Of a DNA stretch of 64,000 nt, positions 37,265-46,651 are shown one piece after another. The translations under genes and the position numbers were made by a program. This DNA comes from Vibrio sp. Isolate32 (GTDB lineage: Bacteria; Pseudomonadota; Gammaproteobacteria; Enterobacterales; Vibrionaceae), in assembly GCF_022397955.1 (NCBI RefSeq), contig NZ_JAKEUQ010000016.1, positions 2,679-66,678 on the forward strand. The letters are read 5' to 3'. A model generated the notes under the pieces. The model made no database searches. It was not told the DNA's origin and saw only the letters and a program-made list of their open reading frames with translations. Position 1 is the stretch's first letter; each line of letters opens with the position of its first letter.

Positions 37265-38140
37265 TTAACGGCCTTTCCCCATCACACGCACCTTTCTCAA
37301 GGTCATATAGCGGTCTGGCCCATAGTTGCTCCATCGGTGCTCTTCCCTAGCTAATTTTCTATATTGAGTCGGCGTGACACCAATGTATGTTTGGAAACTT
37401 TCATAGAATCGGCTGCTCGAATTGAAGCCCACCGTGAGTGAGATATCGAGAATGATTCTATCCGTATCACTCAGCAAATCACGAGCGTGGTTGATGCACA
37501 TCGCAGTAATATACTGATTAATGGTCATTTGCATCATTCGCTGAAATACGTTTATCGCATAGTTGCTGTGTAATCCAATATGTTCAGCAATATCTTTAAC
37601 GGTCAATGGCTGATTATGATGAGTCGCAATATATTCCACCATCTGGCTGACATAGAATTGGGAGTGTTTCAATACCCCTTTCTTGATCGACTTATCCTGT
37701 CGATTTACCAACAGTTGTGGCCAGCCATCAAGACAAATTCGTTTAAGCATCAAACCAATTTCATCCATAGCCAACTGTTGACGACTTTCGGACGAATGCT
37801 TGATCTCTTGCGCCCAACGTGAAATTTCAAATCCATTGTTCAACAAACAGGAATTCGATTGCAACACACTAAAGTGAGTTATCTGGTTGACTAAATCCGA
37901 CTGAGAGCCTGCGACATAAAATGGTAAATTGGTATGTTGATGATCTCAATATTATGGCATTGGCCTGGATTTGTAAGTCGATGCGGTACTGATGCCCAAA
38001 CAAGCCAAGAGATCCTTTTTTATCCATAAGATTCAATATCTTGACAACCTTCACATCCCGATGAGATATCGCTGTTCACAAGGAACATCACATCAATAAG
38101 GTCGTGTTTCTGATTAATGTCCGATCGAGTGCCTTTTACG
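37265..38140 (-). pseudogene. Frameshifted AraC-family (MelR-like) regulator
   Basis: The C-terminal 200 residues (from 37867) hold the two helix-turn-helix motifs (VKDIAEHIGLHSNYAINVFQ; DISLTVGFNSSSRFYESFQT). Upstream, other frames give the missing sensor half in pieces: HDLIDVMFLVNSDIS (around 38090), ISWLVWASVPHRLTNPGQ then HNIEIINIPIYHFMSQAL (around 37900-38000), then SDLVNQITHFSVLQ joining the C-terminal part. At least two indels and a TAA interrupt it. The intact gene would have been an AraC regulator of the MelR type. Its promoter end faces the secreted toxin-like operon. Confidence 0.8.
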
Positions 38141-38847
38141 ACAGATAAGTGTTCAATAAGGTTCAAAATGACTGTATTTCTGAGGGTTTAGCACCATTAG
38201 ATCACATTAGTTAACAAAGTGCGATCCCGCCCTGCTATCAAAAATTTTTTCGATGTGACGTTAACAAAAATTGCAGGTTCACTTGTGCCCAGAGTTACAG
38301 CTAATTTTCAGACCCTGAGACATGCACCTTCAAGTGAATAGGTCTAATTTAATTCTAGCTTAAATTAGATCCTCTTATTTCTTTGGCACAGGTCAAATTT
38401 AAAACGCTTGTTCTAATTATATAAACATCAATTCGATCAACATATTTAGTAATAATACAATTGAATTTAGTTAATTACACTTCTATCAGTTAATGCATTA
38501 ATGAATAAAATAAAACCCACCAACGCCTTTTCAGGCATGGCCTGAAGAAAGAATAGGAACTAGTGATTTAAATATCACTAAACTCAATAGATCAACAATA
38601 AAACAATATGGATTCAAATATGTGATCTAAATAGAACTTTTCATTATAAATTTACTATAGATTGACCAAATATTATAAAAACAAAAAACACATTAATGGA
38701 GATTTATTTAAAACACCCAAAAAATAATTACAAAAATAACAATATAAAGAATTCAATAAACCCGCATAAACACACCTAAATACCACTTTAACGGTAGGGT
38801 TATAATTGTCTCTAAAAAGCTAATAACAATTTTAACAGGCGTAAAGA
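38141..38847. other. Long AT-rich leader of the toxin-like operon
   Basis: About 700 bases with no coding frame of note, and visibly richer in A and T than the rest of the window from 38340 onward. A hairpin TTCAGGC, ATG, GCCTGAA lies at 38530-38546 without a U-tract. AT-rich DNA of this kind is typical of H-NS-silenced, acquired genes (inference). Confidence 0.5.
38801..38806 (+). promoter_or_regulatory. Candidate -10 element
   Basis: TATAAT lies 42 bases before the ATG of the alpha-xenorhabdolysin-like gene. No good -35 is seen at the right distance, so an activator or silencer may be involved. Confidence 0.35.
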
Positions 38848-40086
38848 ATGAAAAAAATCACACGAACACTCGTATTATCTTCGATTTCAATTGGACTACT
38901 TTCCTCTCTTGCTTTCACTTCTCAAGCAACTCCAATTCAAATAAACCAAGCGTCGGCTGAACAAAACATACCTCAAGTGACTTACGATACGATCATTGGC
39001 GAGAATGGCGTCTTTATCGATTTGAATACCGATAACTTTATTCTCAAACAGCAAGAGTGGTATCAAATCCAAGCCTATATAGAAGGTGCTTTGGCTCTAC
39101 CCGTAACAGAAGCTAGTATGAAATCGACGCTAGGAATCCCCAATGATATCCCTTTCTCCAACTTCCAAGCGCTCGTTGACCAGTACTCTAATATTCACGA
39201 CACCGCTTTCTACTGGAAAAAGGATCTGTACCCAAGCATCGTTAACCTGTCACTAAGCTTGGCTAACTACGCACAAATCAAAGATTACATGCTGCACCCT
39301 TTGAGCGACGCTTTGAATGAGATGTTGGCAAAGGCATTCTCACCGTTACCAGAAGATATCGAAGCAGTTGAACGCAACCGAAAAATGGCGATTGCTTACC
39401 TGAAAAGCCTGCAAAACTTTTCATTGAGATACCAGCAAGAGGTGTCCGATGTGGGTGACAACTTGTTGGACTTTTCTGCGCAGCTAGAAACACAAAAGCT
39501 ACAACTTGAAGTATTAGAAGGGACCCATAACGGGTATCTAACGGATGATGGCAGTGCACTTCAACGGCAAGTGAATGACATAAATGCTCGTATTACCCAG
39601 CTTAATAAAGACTATACTCACTATGTCACCGTTTCTTCTACTGCCGTTATCTACGCGTGGTTCCCTTTGGTGGCCGCACCAATCATGGGAATCTTTGGCG
39701 ATAAAGCCGAAAAAGCGCGTAAGCTTCGCAATGAGCTGCAAAATGAAGTCAAAGATCTAGAAGAACAGTTGTCTTACACACAAAAGGTATATAACTCTTA
39801 CCATCGTTCTTCAGAAAGCATTGAGCTTATATCTCAGCAAATTGAAAACGCTATCCCGTATATTAATAAGCTGAAGTTAAATTGGCAGAAAATGAATACC
39901 GACTTCACATCATTGCTTGCTGCATTGGATGAAGCTCAAAATAATGCCGACATCATGAAAGACAACGCAATGCTCGGTGCCATCGGTGCATTAGCCAATA
40001 CATCGATTGCAGAAATGAACTGGAAAAACATCAGCGAGAAAGCCAAGGCATTTGCAAATAATGCTTATATTCAAGAAATGGAGTAG
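38848..40086 (+). CDS. Secreted alpha-xenorhabdolysin A-like pore-forming toxin subunit (ClyA superfamily)
   Basis: A 412-residue protein with a Sec signal peptide (cleavage likely after TSQA, residue 27). The region LKQQEWYQIQAYIEGALALP then VTEASMKSTLGI and PFSNFQALVDQY follows the opening pattern of XaxA/YaxA subunits. The long helices that follow (170-260 and 285-350) look like a coiled-coil stalk. They flank a hydrophobic hairpin at 260-283 (AWFPLVAAPIMGIFGDKAEK), the place of the membrane-inserting head in XaxA. XaxA and YaxA lack signal peptides as far as recalled, so a Sec-exported form is unusual. No XaxB-sized partner follows; instead a 798-residue secreted protein starts 168 bases downstream. 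Family assignment is from recalled motifs, not a search. Confidence 0.72.
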   Translation: MKKITRTLVLSSISIGLLSSLAFTSQATPIQINQASAEQNIPQVTYDTIIGENGVFIDLNTDNFILKQQEWYQIQAYIEGALALPVTEASMKSTLGIPNDIPFSNFQALVDQYSNIHDTAFYWKKDLYPSIVNLSLSLANYAQIKDYMLHPLSDALNEMLAKAFSPLPEDIEAVERNRKMAIAYLKSLQNFSLRYQQEVSDVGDNLLDFSAQLETQKLQLEVLEGTHNGYLTDDGSALQRQVNDINARITQLNKDYTHYVTVSSTAVIYAWFPLVAAPIMGIFGDKAEKARKLRNELQNEVKDLEEQLSYTQKVYNSYHRSSESIELISQQIENAIPYINKLKLNWQKMNTDFTSLLAALDEAQNNADIMKDNAMLGAIGALANTSIAEMNWKNISEKAKAFANNAYIQEME

Positions 40087-40253
40087 TCCATAACTATCGA
40101 CAAATAGCTCGGCAAAGCGACGCCTCGCTATAACTTAAACCAGCAAGACCAATAAAAACAAAATAACAACAGAACACCACGCCTTATGAAAAATAAGGTG
40201 TTGGTTTCTGCTACCCAAAATTTGGCTAATACTCATTTCGACAGGACATTAAT

Positions 40254-42650
40254 ATGAGAATTCTACCGATTATTATTTCTCTTTCATTATCTCCACAAGC
40301 TTTTGCTAGTGACTGGCTAGAACTTAATAACTTGCCTAATTCCACCGAATACCCAACTTGGGTTCAGTCTGTCTATTCCGATGTCGATGTTCTCTCTCGA
40401 TCTACATCTGATCTTCACATCAACCTCAGTGACTGGATTGCGGAGCAGAACCTCTACGTGACTAAACCCTCAAAGATCGTCGTTTTTGCCGATACCATTG
40501 AGGTTCCTGAAAACTTCAACTTGGTAGTGAATAACCAAAATATTCTCATTTTTGCCCGTAAAATTGTCGGTCAAGGTGCCCCAACTTTCGTTCTTGGGCA
40601 ACAAGGCGCCGCAGCATCGGTGACTGTAATAGCAGGACAGATCGAAACTCCAATTAATGTCCTTGCCTTCCAAAGCGATGGCAGCATTACACGAGATGCC
40701 CTTTCTGCAGAAGACGGTGATGGAACCTCTGTGGTATTAGCAGGAGAACACTACCGCAGAACCACCATCGACTCGAACATTACAGGGCAAATGAAACTGG
40801 CGACCAGACCTTTTACAGACATTGTTAACCGCTCTTTTGATATGGCTGCCAGCTTATTCGACACCAACCCAGAGCTTAGCCTCGAACTGATTAACTGGAT
40901 TGAGCAAAGTTTGCGCCACGCAGGCTCAGTGGTGGAAGATGACCCTATCCTTTCAGACCTGTACCTCCAAACCGTCGCCTTTAAACAGTTCATTAGTTTC
41001 AGCACTAAAGAAAGCAACTATGTGCCTTATCTCGACAAGGTGCTCTACCAAGGCAAATACGAAGCATACCTGAATGCAATGATCGCGTATCAAGCACAGT
41101 GGGATGTCATTCAAGACAGAAGTACGGTGATCGAAGACAAGATTGAAGCCGCGAAGTTAGCACTCGCTAATGTTGAAGACGTTATCAGAGCACAAAGCTC
41201 GATCATCACTCAAACCCAATCCAACATAGACAAAATAGGAGATAGCCTGACCGAAATCGACAGCCAATACAAAGCTCAGGAACTTGTGACCCTGAGTGCA
41301 AGAACCACTTACTTGGTCGGTGTAGAAAACTGGAAAACTCAGCAAGAGCTCAAGGCAGCATTGGCTATTTTCAAAGCTATTGCCGAGATTGGCAGTGCTG
41401 TCAGCGGTGTGTTCACAGGGAACCTCTCTGGCGTTAACGACCTCACCGAACAATTAGCCAAAACCCCAGAAGCGTTAGATAAAGCGAAAAACTTGGTCAC
41501 CAATATCAAATCAGTCACGGGAATCATTGATAGCGTTACTAAGACCATTTCGGGCATCGCGCAGCTCACCGCCGATGTGAAATCGACCATCAAACTTCAC
41601 AAGATCTCTGAAGCAATGGATGGCTTTAACTTTAATATTCCGACTTTGAATGAGAGCAATCTTGCTTGGGATCTGATGATCACCGAGATCCGCAGTAACT
41701 TAAGACTTGCTGATACCTTGGGAATTAAAGGCGCAAGACAATACCTAGTCGAACTCGAAAAACAGGTGCTATTAGGCAAAGCAATTAACACCACTCAGCT
41801 CAACTTTGCACAAGAGCAAGCCAAACTCGTCGACCTATTATTGACCAAAAACGTCACCGCGAATCAACAGCAAAGATTGAGTGACGCCATTGAAGGTTAT
41901 CAGGTAGACAGCGAAAGTTTCGACTCCATCGAGCGTGAGCTTTCGCGAGTGCTAATGCACTTCAAACGACCAATGTATGTGGCTTTGTCTAACTATGTTC
42001 AGGCATACGAATACTGGGCGTTGAAACCAAGTGAGATCACGCCTTCGCTAAATAAAAGTTACTTGGACTACCAGTTTGACCTCGCGTCCATAGAAAGTGA
42101 GTATGTGAATGCACTCTCTTCATTCCAGCCAGCACCACAAGACTTCACTATCGACAACTACACCATCTCTAGCCCAGAGCAACTCGATAGCTTCGCAACC
42201 ACTGGCGAGTTGAACTTCACTATTCCATTAGGGCAGGCACAACTATGTTCATTCGACCGAGTCAGACTCTCTACAGTACGTGTGTTCTTAGAAGGGGAAA
42301 ACTTACCTTATGGCAAGCAGCTCAACCTTGGAATATCGAGTTCAGGTAACTATGCCGACCGCTATCAGGATCAGGATTACCAATTCAGTTCTAATCCGGT
42401 CTCACGAGCGTTTTACTACCGCTTGGATGATCCCACCACCAATGACGTTAGCATTATCACCGATGGCGCAGTGGCGAATAAATTCGAGTATGCGTACTTC
42501 CAACCAACTCCATTCTCTACATGGAATGTCACCCTCAACAACTTTGATGAGGCAAACCAAGCCAACAACCAATACCTAAAAGATATCGAACAAATTAGGG
42601 TCGAATTCTTAGGCAGTGGTATCCCAAATGGCAACAGTTGTTCAAACTGA
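40254..42650 (+). CDS. Large secreted protein of unknown function, probable partner of the XaxA-like subunit
   Basis: A 798-residue protein with a signal peptide (cleavage after QAFA, residue 18). Residues 70-165 are beta-rich (KIVVFADTIEV, NLVVNNQNILIFARKIVGQG, VTVIAGQI), like a short beta-helix. Residues 185-625 are almost all helical, with coiled-coil stretches at 285-345 and 500-570 and one hydrophobic amphipathic segment at 367-388 (AALAIFKAIAEIGSAVSGVF). Residues 640-790 form a beta domain (LNFTIPLGQAQLC, VRVFLEG, PTPFSTWNVTL, IRVEFLGSG) that recalls the C-terminal part of Tc-toxin A components. Two cysteines (665, 796) could pair. I do not recognise the family. The hairpin at 40182-40198 in the gap may tune its level. 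Confidence 0.7.
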   Translation: MRILPIIISLSLSPQAFASDWLELNNLPNSTEYPTWVQSVYSDVDVLSRSTSDLHINLSDWIAEQNLYVTKPSKIVVFADTIEVPENFNLVVNNQNILIFARKIVGQGAPTFVLGQQGAAASVTVIAGQIETPINVLAFQSDGSITRDALSAEDGDGTSVVLAGEHYRRTTIDSNITGQMKLATRPFTDIVNRSFDMAASLFDTNPELSLELINWIEQSLRHAGSVVEDDPILSDLYLQTVAFKQFISFSTKESNYVPYLDKVLYQGKYEAYLNAMIAYQAQWDVIQDRSTVIEDKIEAAKLALANVEDVIRAQSSIITQTQSNIDKIGDSLTEIDSQYKAQELVTLSARTTYLVGVENWKTQQELKAALAIFKAIAEIGSAVSGVFTGNLSGVNDLTEQLAKTPEALDKAKNLVTNIKSVTGIIDSVTKTISGIAQLTADVKSTIKLHKISEAMDGFNFNIPTLNESNLAWDLMITEIRSNLRLADTLGIKGARQYLVELEKQVLLGKAINTTQLNFAQEQAKLVDLLLTKNVTANQQQRLSDAIEGYQVDSESFDSIERELSRVLMHFKRPMYVALSNYVQAYEYWALKPSEITPSLNKSYLDYQFDLASIESEYVNALSSFQPAPQDFTIDNYTISSPEQLDSFATTGELNFTIPLGQAQLCSFDRVRLSTVRVFLEGENLPYGKQLNLGISSSGNYADRYQDQDYQFSSNPVSRAFYYRLDDPTTNDVSIITDGAVANKFEYAYFQPTPFSTWNVTLNNFDEANQANNQYLKDIEQIRVEFLGSGIPNGNSCSN

Positions 42651-42685
42651 TGTGAGGAATTGCCAAGCTATCTCATAGCCATAAA

Positions 42686-42715
42686 AAGGCCGACATCTCG
42701 TCGGCCTTATTTTTT
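42686..42715 (+). terminator. Terminator of the toxin-like operon
   Basis: AAGGCCGAC, loop ATCTC, then GTCGGCCTT and ATTTTTTC. Confidence 0.88.
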
Positions 42716-42743
42716 CATTCCAGTGCTTAGTTTCGTTTGGAGA

Positions 42744-44180
42744 CTAGTCCATCAAACTCTTAGACTTAATCGCCTTCTTAGACAGTTCTTTGGCAAACTC
42801 GGTAATGTCGGCTTCAAACTCATCGACGCTTTGACGAATCTCATCCAGTTGAACAGTTTGCATTACGCGGTTTTCCATTACGATTTGGCCGTTCACAATC
42901 GTCGTGTCGATGTTGCTCGGGTTCGCTTGATAAACCAAGGTTGCGTATGGGTCGTAGCTTGGCATCATGTTCGCTGATTGTGTTTCGACAATCACGATGT
43001 CCGCTTTTTTACCGACTTCCAGAGAACCAATTTGGTCTTCCATGTGTAAGGCTTTCGCGCCACCTAAGGTTGCCATTTCGATCACTTGCTCTGGGATCAT
43101 GATGGTGCGATCTGAGTGCTTCAAACGTTGCATGTTCGCTGCATAGCTTAGGGTACGCATGATATCTACTTGGTTTGAGCTCATTGGGCCGTCGGTTCCC
43201 AAACCTACTCGCATGTCAGCACGGTACATATCCCATGCTGGTGCAATGCCGGTTGCACCTTTAGCGTTCGCCATTGGGTTGTATGAGATCCCTGCGTCAG
43301 CTTGCTTTAGAAGCTTTTGATCATTCTCTGAAAGGTGGATACCGTGAGCAATGACTACGCGCTCGTCCAACACACCAATTTCATCCATGTATTCGACTGG
43401 CGATGTTGCCTTAGTTTCATCTTTGATGCGCTTCTCTTCATTTGGGAATTCAGCAACGTGAATTAACACCGGCACATCGTATTGAGCAGACAGTTTGTTG
43501 ATATTTTGAAGCTTTTCTTTGCTCACTGTGTACACCGCGTGTGGTGCATAAGCGGGCGTAATTAGCTCGTCGTTTTGGTACTGCTTAATGAAGCCTTTGG
43601 CATAATCGATACCACCATAAGGTTCTTTAGCGTCTACCACGGGGAACTTAATCACGGTCTCGCCGAGTACCGCACGTAGGCCAACTTCTTTGGTCGCTTT
43701 TGCCATTTCATCCATGTGGTAATACATATCGGCGTAAGTCGTGACACCACTCTGTGCTAGCTCGATACTGCCCAGCTTGGTCGCATTATAAATCAGTTCA
43801 CGGCTTAACTTTTCTGCTTCAAGCGGGAAGAAGTAAGCGAATAATCGGTTGGAAATACCCTCTTCGCCTAGACCGCGAAACGCTATCATAGGAAGGTGGT
43901 TATGAGCATTGACCATGCCCGGCATAACAATACCATCTTGAGCATCAATAACCTTTTCAGCTCGGTATTGAGTAATCAAGTCCTCATTACCCACCGCGAT
44001 GATCTGGTCGTTTTTCACGACAACAACACCATCTTCAATGACATCCATTTCAGAGTTGATCGTCAGGACTTGTCCATTAGTGATAATCAGATCGGCGTTA
44101 TATGTTTGAGTTGCCACTGTCGAACCACAGCCAGCCAGTAAAACGGCGCTGATGGTGCATGCCAAGCTTTTAAGCGTCAT
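42744..44180 (-). CDS. Lipoprotein form of an amidohydrolase (MtaD/TrzA/ATZ deaminase family)
   Basis: A 478-residue metal-dependent hydrolase with a lipoprotein signal peptide (LACTISAVLLAGC, lipidated Cys about residue 17). The catalytic domain has the metal motif VNAHNHLPM, the histidines in VLIHVAEFPNEE and VVIAHGIHL, and the catalytic aspartate in GLGTDGPMSSN. Family members deaminate or dechlorinate purine-like, thioadenosine or s-triazine rings in the cytoplasm. An exported, lipid-anchored version facing the periplasm is uncommon. The start at ATG 44180 follows AAAGG. A TetR-family regulator lies upstream on the same strand. Confidence 0.88.
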   Translation of the reverse strand: MTLKSLACTISAVLLAGCGSTVATQTYNADLIITNGQVLTINSEMDVIEDGVVVVKNDQIIAVGNEDLITQYRAEKVIDAQDGIVMPGMVNAHNHLPMIAFRGLGEEGISNRLFAYFFPLEAEKLSRELIYNATKLGSIELAQSGVTTYADMYYHMDEMAKATKEVGLRAVLGETVIKFPVVDAKEPYGGIDYAKGFIKQYQNDELITPAYAPHAVYTVSKEKLQNINKLSAQYDVPVLIHVAEFPNEEKRIKDETKATSPVEYMDEIGVLDERVVIAHGIHLSENDQKLLKQADAGISYNPMANAKGATGIAPAWDMYRADMRVGLGTDGPMSSNQVDIMRTLSYAANMQRLKHSDRTIMIPEQVIEMATLGGAKALHMEDQIGSLEVGKKADIVIVETQSANMMPSYDPYATLVYQANPSNIDTTIVNGQIVMENRVMQTVQLDEIRQSVDEFEADITEFAKELSKKAIKSKSLMD

Positions 44181-44354
44181 TACTATACCTTTATGTTGTG
44201 CGTTTAATATTGTTAGAAGCTTCACTTAGATGTTCTTAGCTATTGGAGCTTGAGAACAACATTGCCGCAAAAAGTGTCTTCACGCTAGTCGTCGCTCATG
44301 TGCAAAAACAGAAAAGGCCAGCAACCGCAGACCTAGATAAACCTTCAAATACCG

Positions 44355-44963
44355 TTAACTTTTCACACCGCAACCTTTAATAACTAACTGGGTGATAAAC
44401 TCAGCGGCTTCTTCGTAGTCTTTATCATCTAGCTTATCTTTCTGCATTACACTGCAAATCTGCCAACCAAAATCGGCATAGGTTTGAGTAGCAGCCCAAA
44501 TGGTAAACATCAGGTGATGCGCAGGCACGTCGTCCATCAGCCCTTTTGCCGACCAAGTAGAGAACTTATCAAGGATCATCTGCGATTGCTTATACAACTC
44601 ATCACCGATCTCTTTCGGAAGCACTTTAGCGCCTGACATCACCTCATTAGCAAACACTTTAGAAGCGTGTGGATGGTCGCGTGAGATGATCAACTTAGTT
44701 TGAATGTATTGAGATAGAGCTTCTACGGGATCGCTCAGCTCTTCAATAGGACGAGATGCTTCAAGTAACGGCTGTGTGACAGTTTCTAAAACGGCATTGT
44801 AGAGCTTGTCTTTCGAGCTGAAGTAATAGAATACGTTGGGTTTGGGAATGTCCGCCGCCTTCGCGATATCCGTCATTTTGGTTGCGGCATAACCATGAGT
44901 AGCGAATTGTACACACGCCACTTCGATGATTAAATGTTGATTCTTTTGTCTGATCCTAGACAT
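44355..44963 (-). CDS. TetR-family transcriptional regulator (RutR-like)
   Basis: A 202-residue regulator. The helix-turn-helix (residues 20-45) is YAATKMTDIAKAADIPKPNV followed by FYYFSSKDKLY. The C-terminal ligand domain has the RutR-like stretch HHLMFTIWAATQTYADF. RutR of E. coli senses uracil or thymine, so a pyrimidine or purine ligand would fit the neighbouring deaminase-family gene, 174 bases downstream on the same strand (inference). Start ATG 44963 after AAGGAAG; upstream in-frame codons to 44984 are less likely. Confidence 0.88.
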   Translation of the reverse strand: MSRIRQKNQHLIIEVACVQFATHGYAATKMTDIAKAADIPKPNVFYYFSSKDKLYNAVLETVTQPLLEASRPIEELSDPVEALSQYIQTKLIISRDHPHASKVFANEVMSGAKVLPKEIGDELYKQSQMILDKFSTWSAKGLMDDVPAHHLMFTIWAATQTYADFGWQICSVMQKDKLDDKDYEEAAEFITQLVIKGCGVKS

Positions 44964-45126
44964 ATGACTTCCTTTACAGCTCATTACTTAAACCATAGTA
45001 ATCAACGTGCTTTATTAGTCCAGAAGATAATTTCAGAACTCAAGGTCACCGTATTGATAACAATAAAATGGCCGCTCTATTTGTTAAGAAGCGACCATTC
45101 CATGCTGTGTTTTTGAACTGTTCAAA

Positions 45127-45737
45127 TTAAATAATCAATATCGCACGGAAGTCATTCACATTGGTCAGCGTAGGCCTCGTGGTAAGAAGCACATCGACTT
45201 GTATTCGCAGCCAACCCAGCCTTTATAGCCAAGTTCATCAAGGTAGTTAAGTACGAATGGATAATTGATTTCTCCGGTACCCGGCTCGTGTCGACCTGGG
45301 TTATCAGCCAGCTGCACGTGAGCGATTTGACCAATATTCTGCTGCATGGTCGGCGTAGTGAAGGTTAATCACAAAGGTCGACTGAGCGTCTTGCGGAGTG
45401 ACACCTTGTGGGACAATGCCCGCCAAGCAGTTCACCTGTTTACAACCAAGTTTCTTGGCATAAGCTATCGCTTTAGGCACGCCCGCTTGAAACTCTTCAA
45501 CGCGTGCTGGGTCAACCGCAATACCACGATCGCCTGCATCCCAATCTCCAGCAGGTAAGTTAAATAGCACTTGCTTAGATTACTAGCATCAAACTTTTGT
45601 TTAATCTCATCCGCATCAAAGGCATATGGGAAAAGGTACTCGACGCCTTGAAAACCAGCCTCTGCGGCGGCTTCAAAACGGTACATAAAATCAACTTCCG
45701 TGAATAACATTGACAAGTTTGCTGCAAATTTTGCCAT
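45127..45737 (-). pseudogene. hyi: Broken hydroxypyruvate isomerase gene
   Basis: Frames in order match Hyi: MAKFAANLSMLFTEVDFMYRF through DADEIKQKFDAS, then after a shift LPAGDWDAGDRGIAVDP, GCKQVNCLAGIVPQGVT and VINLHYAD. About 75 residues carrying part of the active site are then missing. Another frame gives IGQIAHVQLADNPGRHEPGT and GWVGCEYKS. Near the end a base lost after GLR shifts it again before the TAA at 45127. Hyi would isomerise hydroxypyruvate and tartronate semialdehyde after glyoxylate carboligase. This copy is inactive. Confidence 0.88.
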
Positions 45738-45851
45738 GATTCTGTCCTTACTCTTGGTTTGATGAAGCTAATGTGGTTTGGTGAAGCCTCGCTCTGTTGG
45801 AGGCTTTCCGTAGAGCTCAATCTCGCTCTACGGATACACATTACTTAATGA

Positions 45852-46651
45852 TTACTTGTACGCTAGCGCGGTTGAGGCATTGCCACTACTTTCGGCAAGC
45901 AGTTCTAATTCGTTGATGGCGTTGATCTCTACGCCCATCGCTATGTTGGTTACTCGCTTAAGAATCAGCTCAACAACAACCGGTACTTTATGCTTGTTCA
46001 TCAGCTCTTTTGCTTGCTTAAACGCAGCGGTAATTTGCGACAAACCAATGGTGCTCACATAGCAAGTATCACGACCAAATACCTTGTTCACCTTTTCATA
46101 AACACGCATCGGTTTCATTGGTGCTTCATCGAAATTAGTTTTGCGCAGCATGGTCGACTTACGTTTCTAACACTCACTTTCCCAAGCATTTCGGTTCGGT
46201 AATTTGCCAGCGTCACGCCACTCTTGTGCCACTTCAACCATTCGCTCTAGCACCGCTTTCGCGTCAGAGAAAGTGCCTAGTTCTGGGAAGAACACGCGCC
46301 GACTTAGGTCGGTTCAATATCCACATGTACGAATTTTCGGCCTTCGGTGTAAACATCCACAGAGCCAGTATGACGGTTTGCCTAGCGGTTACCGACACCA
46401 AACACAAAGTCATAGTTGAACATGGTTTCGTTATCGTAACGGTGGGAAGTTTGTAGCCCCACCATGCCTGCCATTAAGTCATGCTCATCTAGGATAGAGT
46501 CCCAGTACAACAAGGTTAGGGTCACAGGTACACCTGTGACCTCAGCAAACTGCTGCAGCAATTCAGATACGCCGGGAACACCAAATGCGATGTCTACTCC
46601 TTCACGTTTAAGCACTTCAACCGCTGCTTCAATCGCTTTCATAATTGCCAT
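45852..46651 (-). pseudogene. gcl: Broken glyoxylate carboligase gene
   Basis: The gene is about 800 bases instead of about 1,780. It starts like Gcl (MAIMKAIEAAVEVLKREGVD, IAFGVPG), jumps to the central domain (ILDEHDLMAGMVGLQTSHRY), and carries in-frame stops where Gcl has Trp (GNR-stop-ANRHTGSVDVYTEG; TGG to TAG) and Gln (VDIEPT-stop). It then resumes at [20 protein letters not shown] to [12 protein letters not shown] and joins directly to the C-terminal part, [20 protein letters not shown]. The thiamine-pyrophosphate domain and most of the FAD-type domain are deleted. Gcl joins two glyoxylates to tartronate semialdehyde; this route is lost here. Confidence 0.9.
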
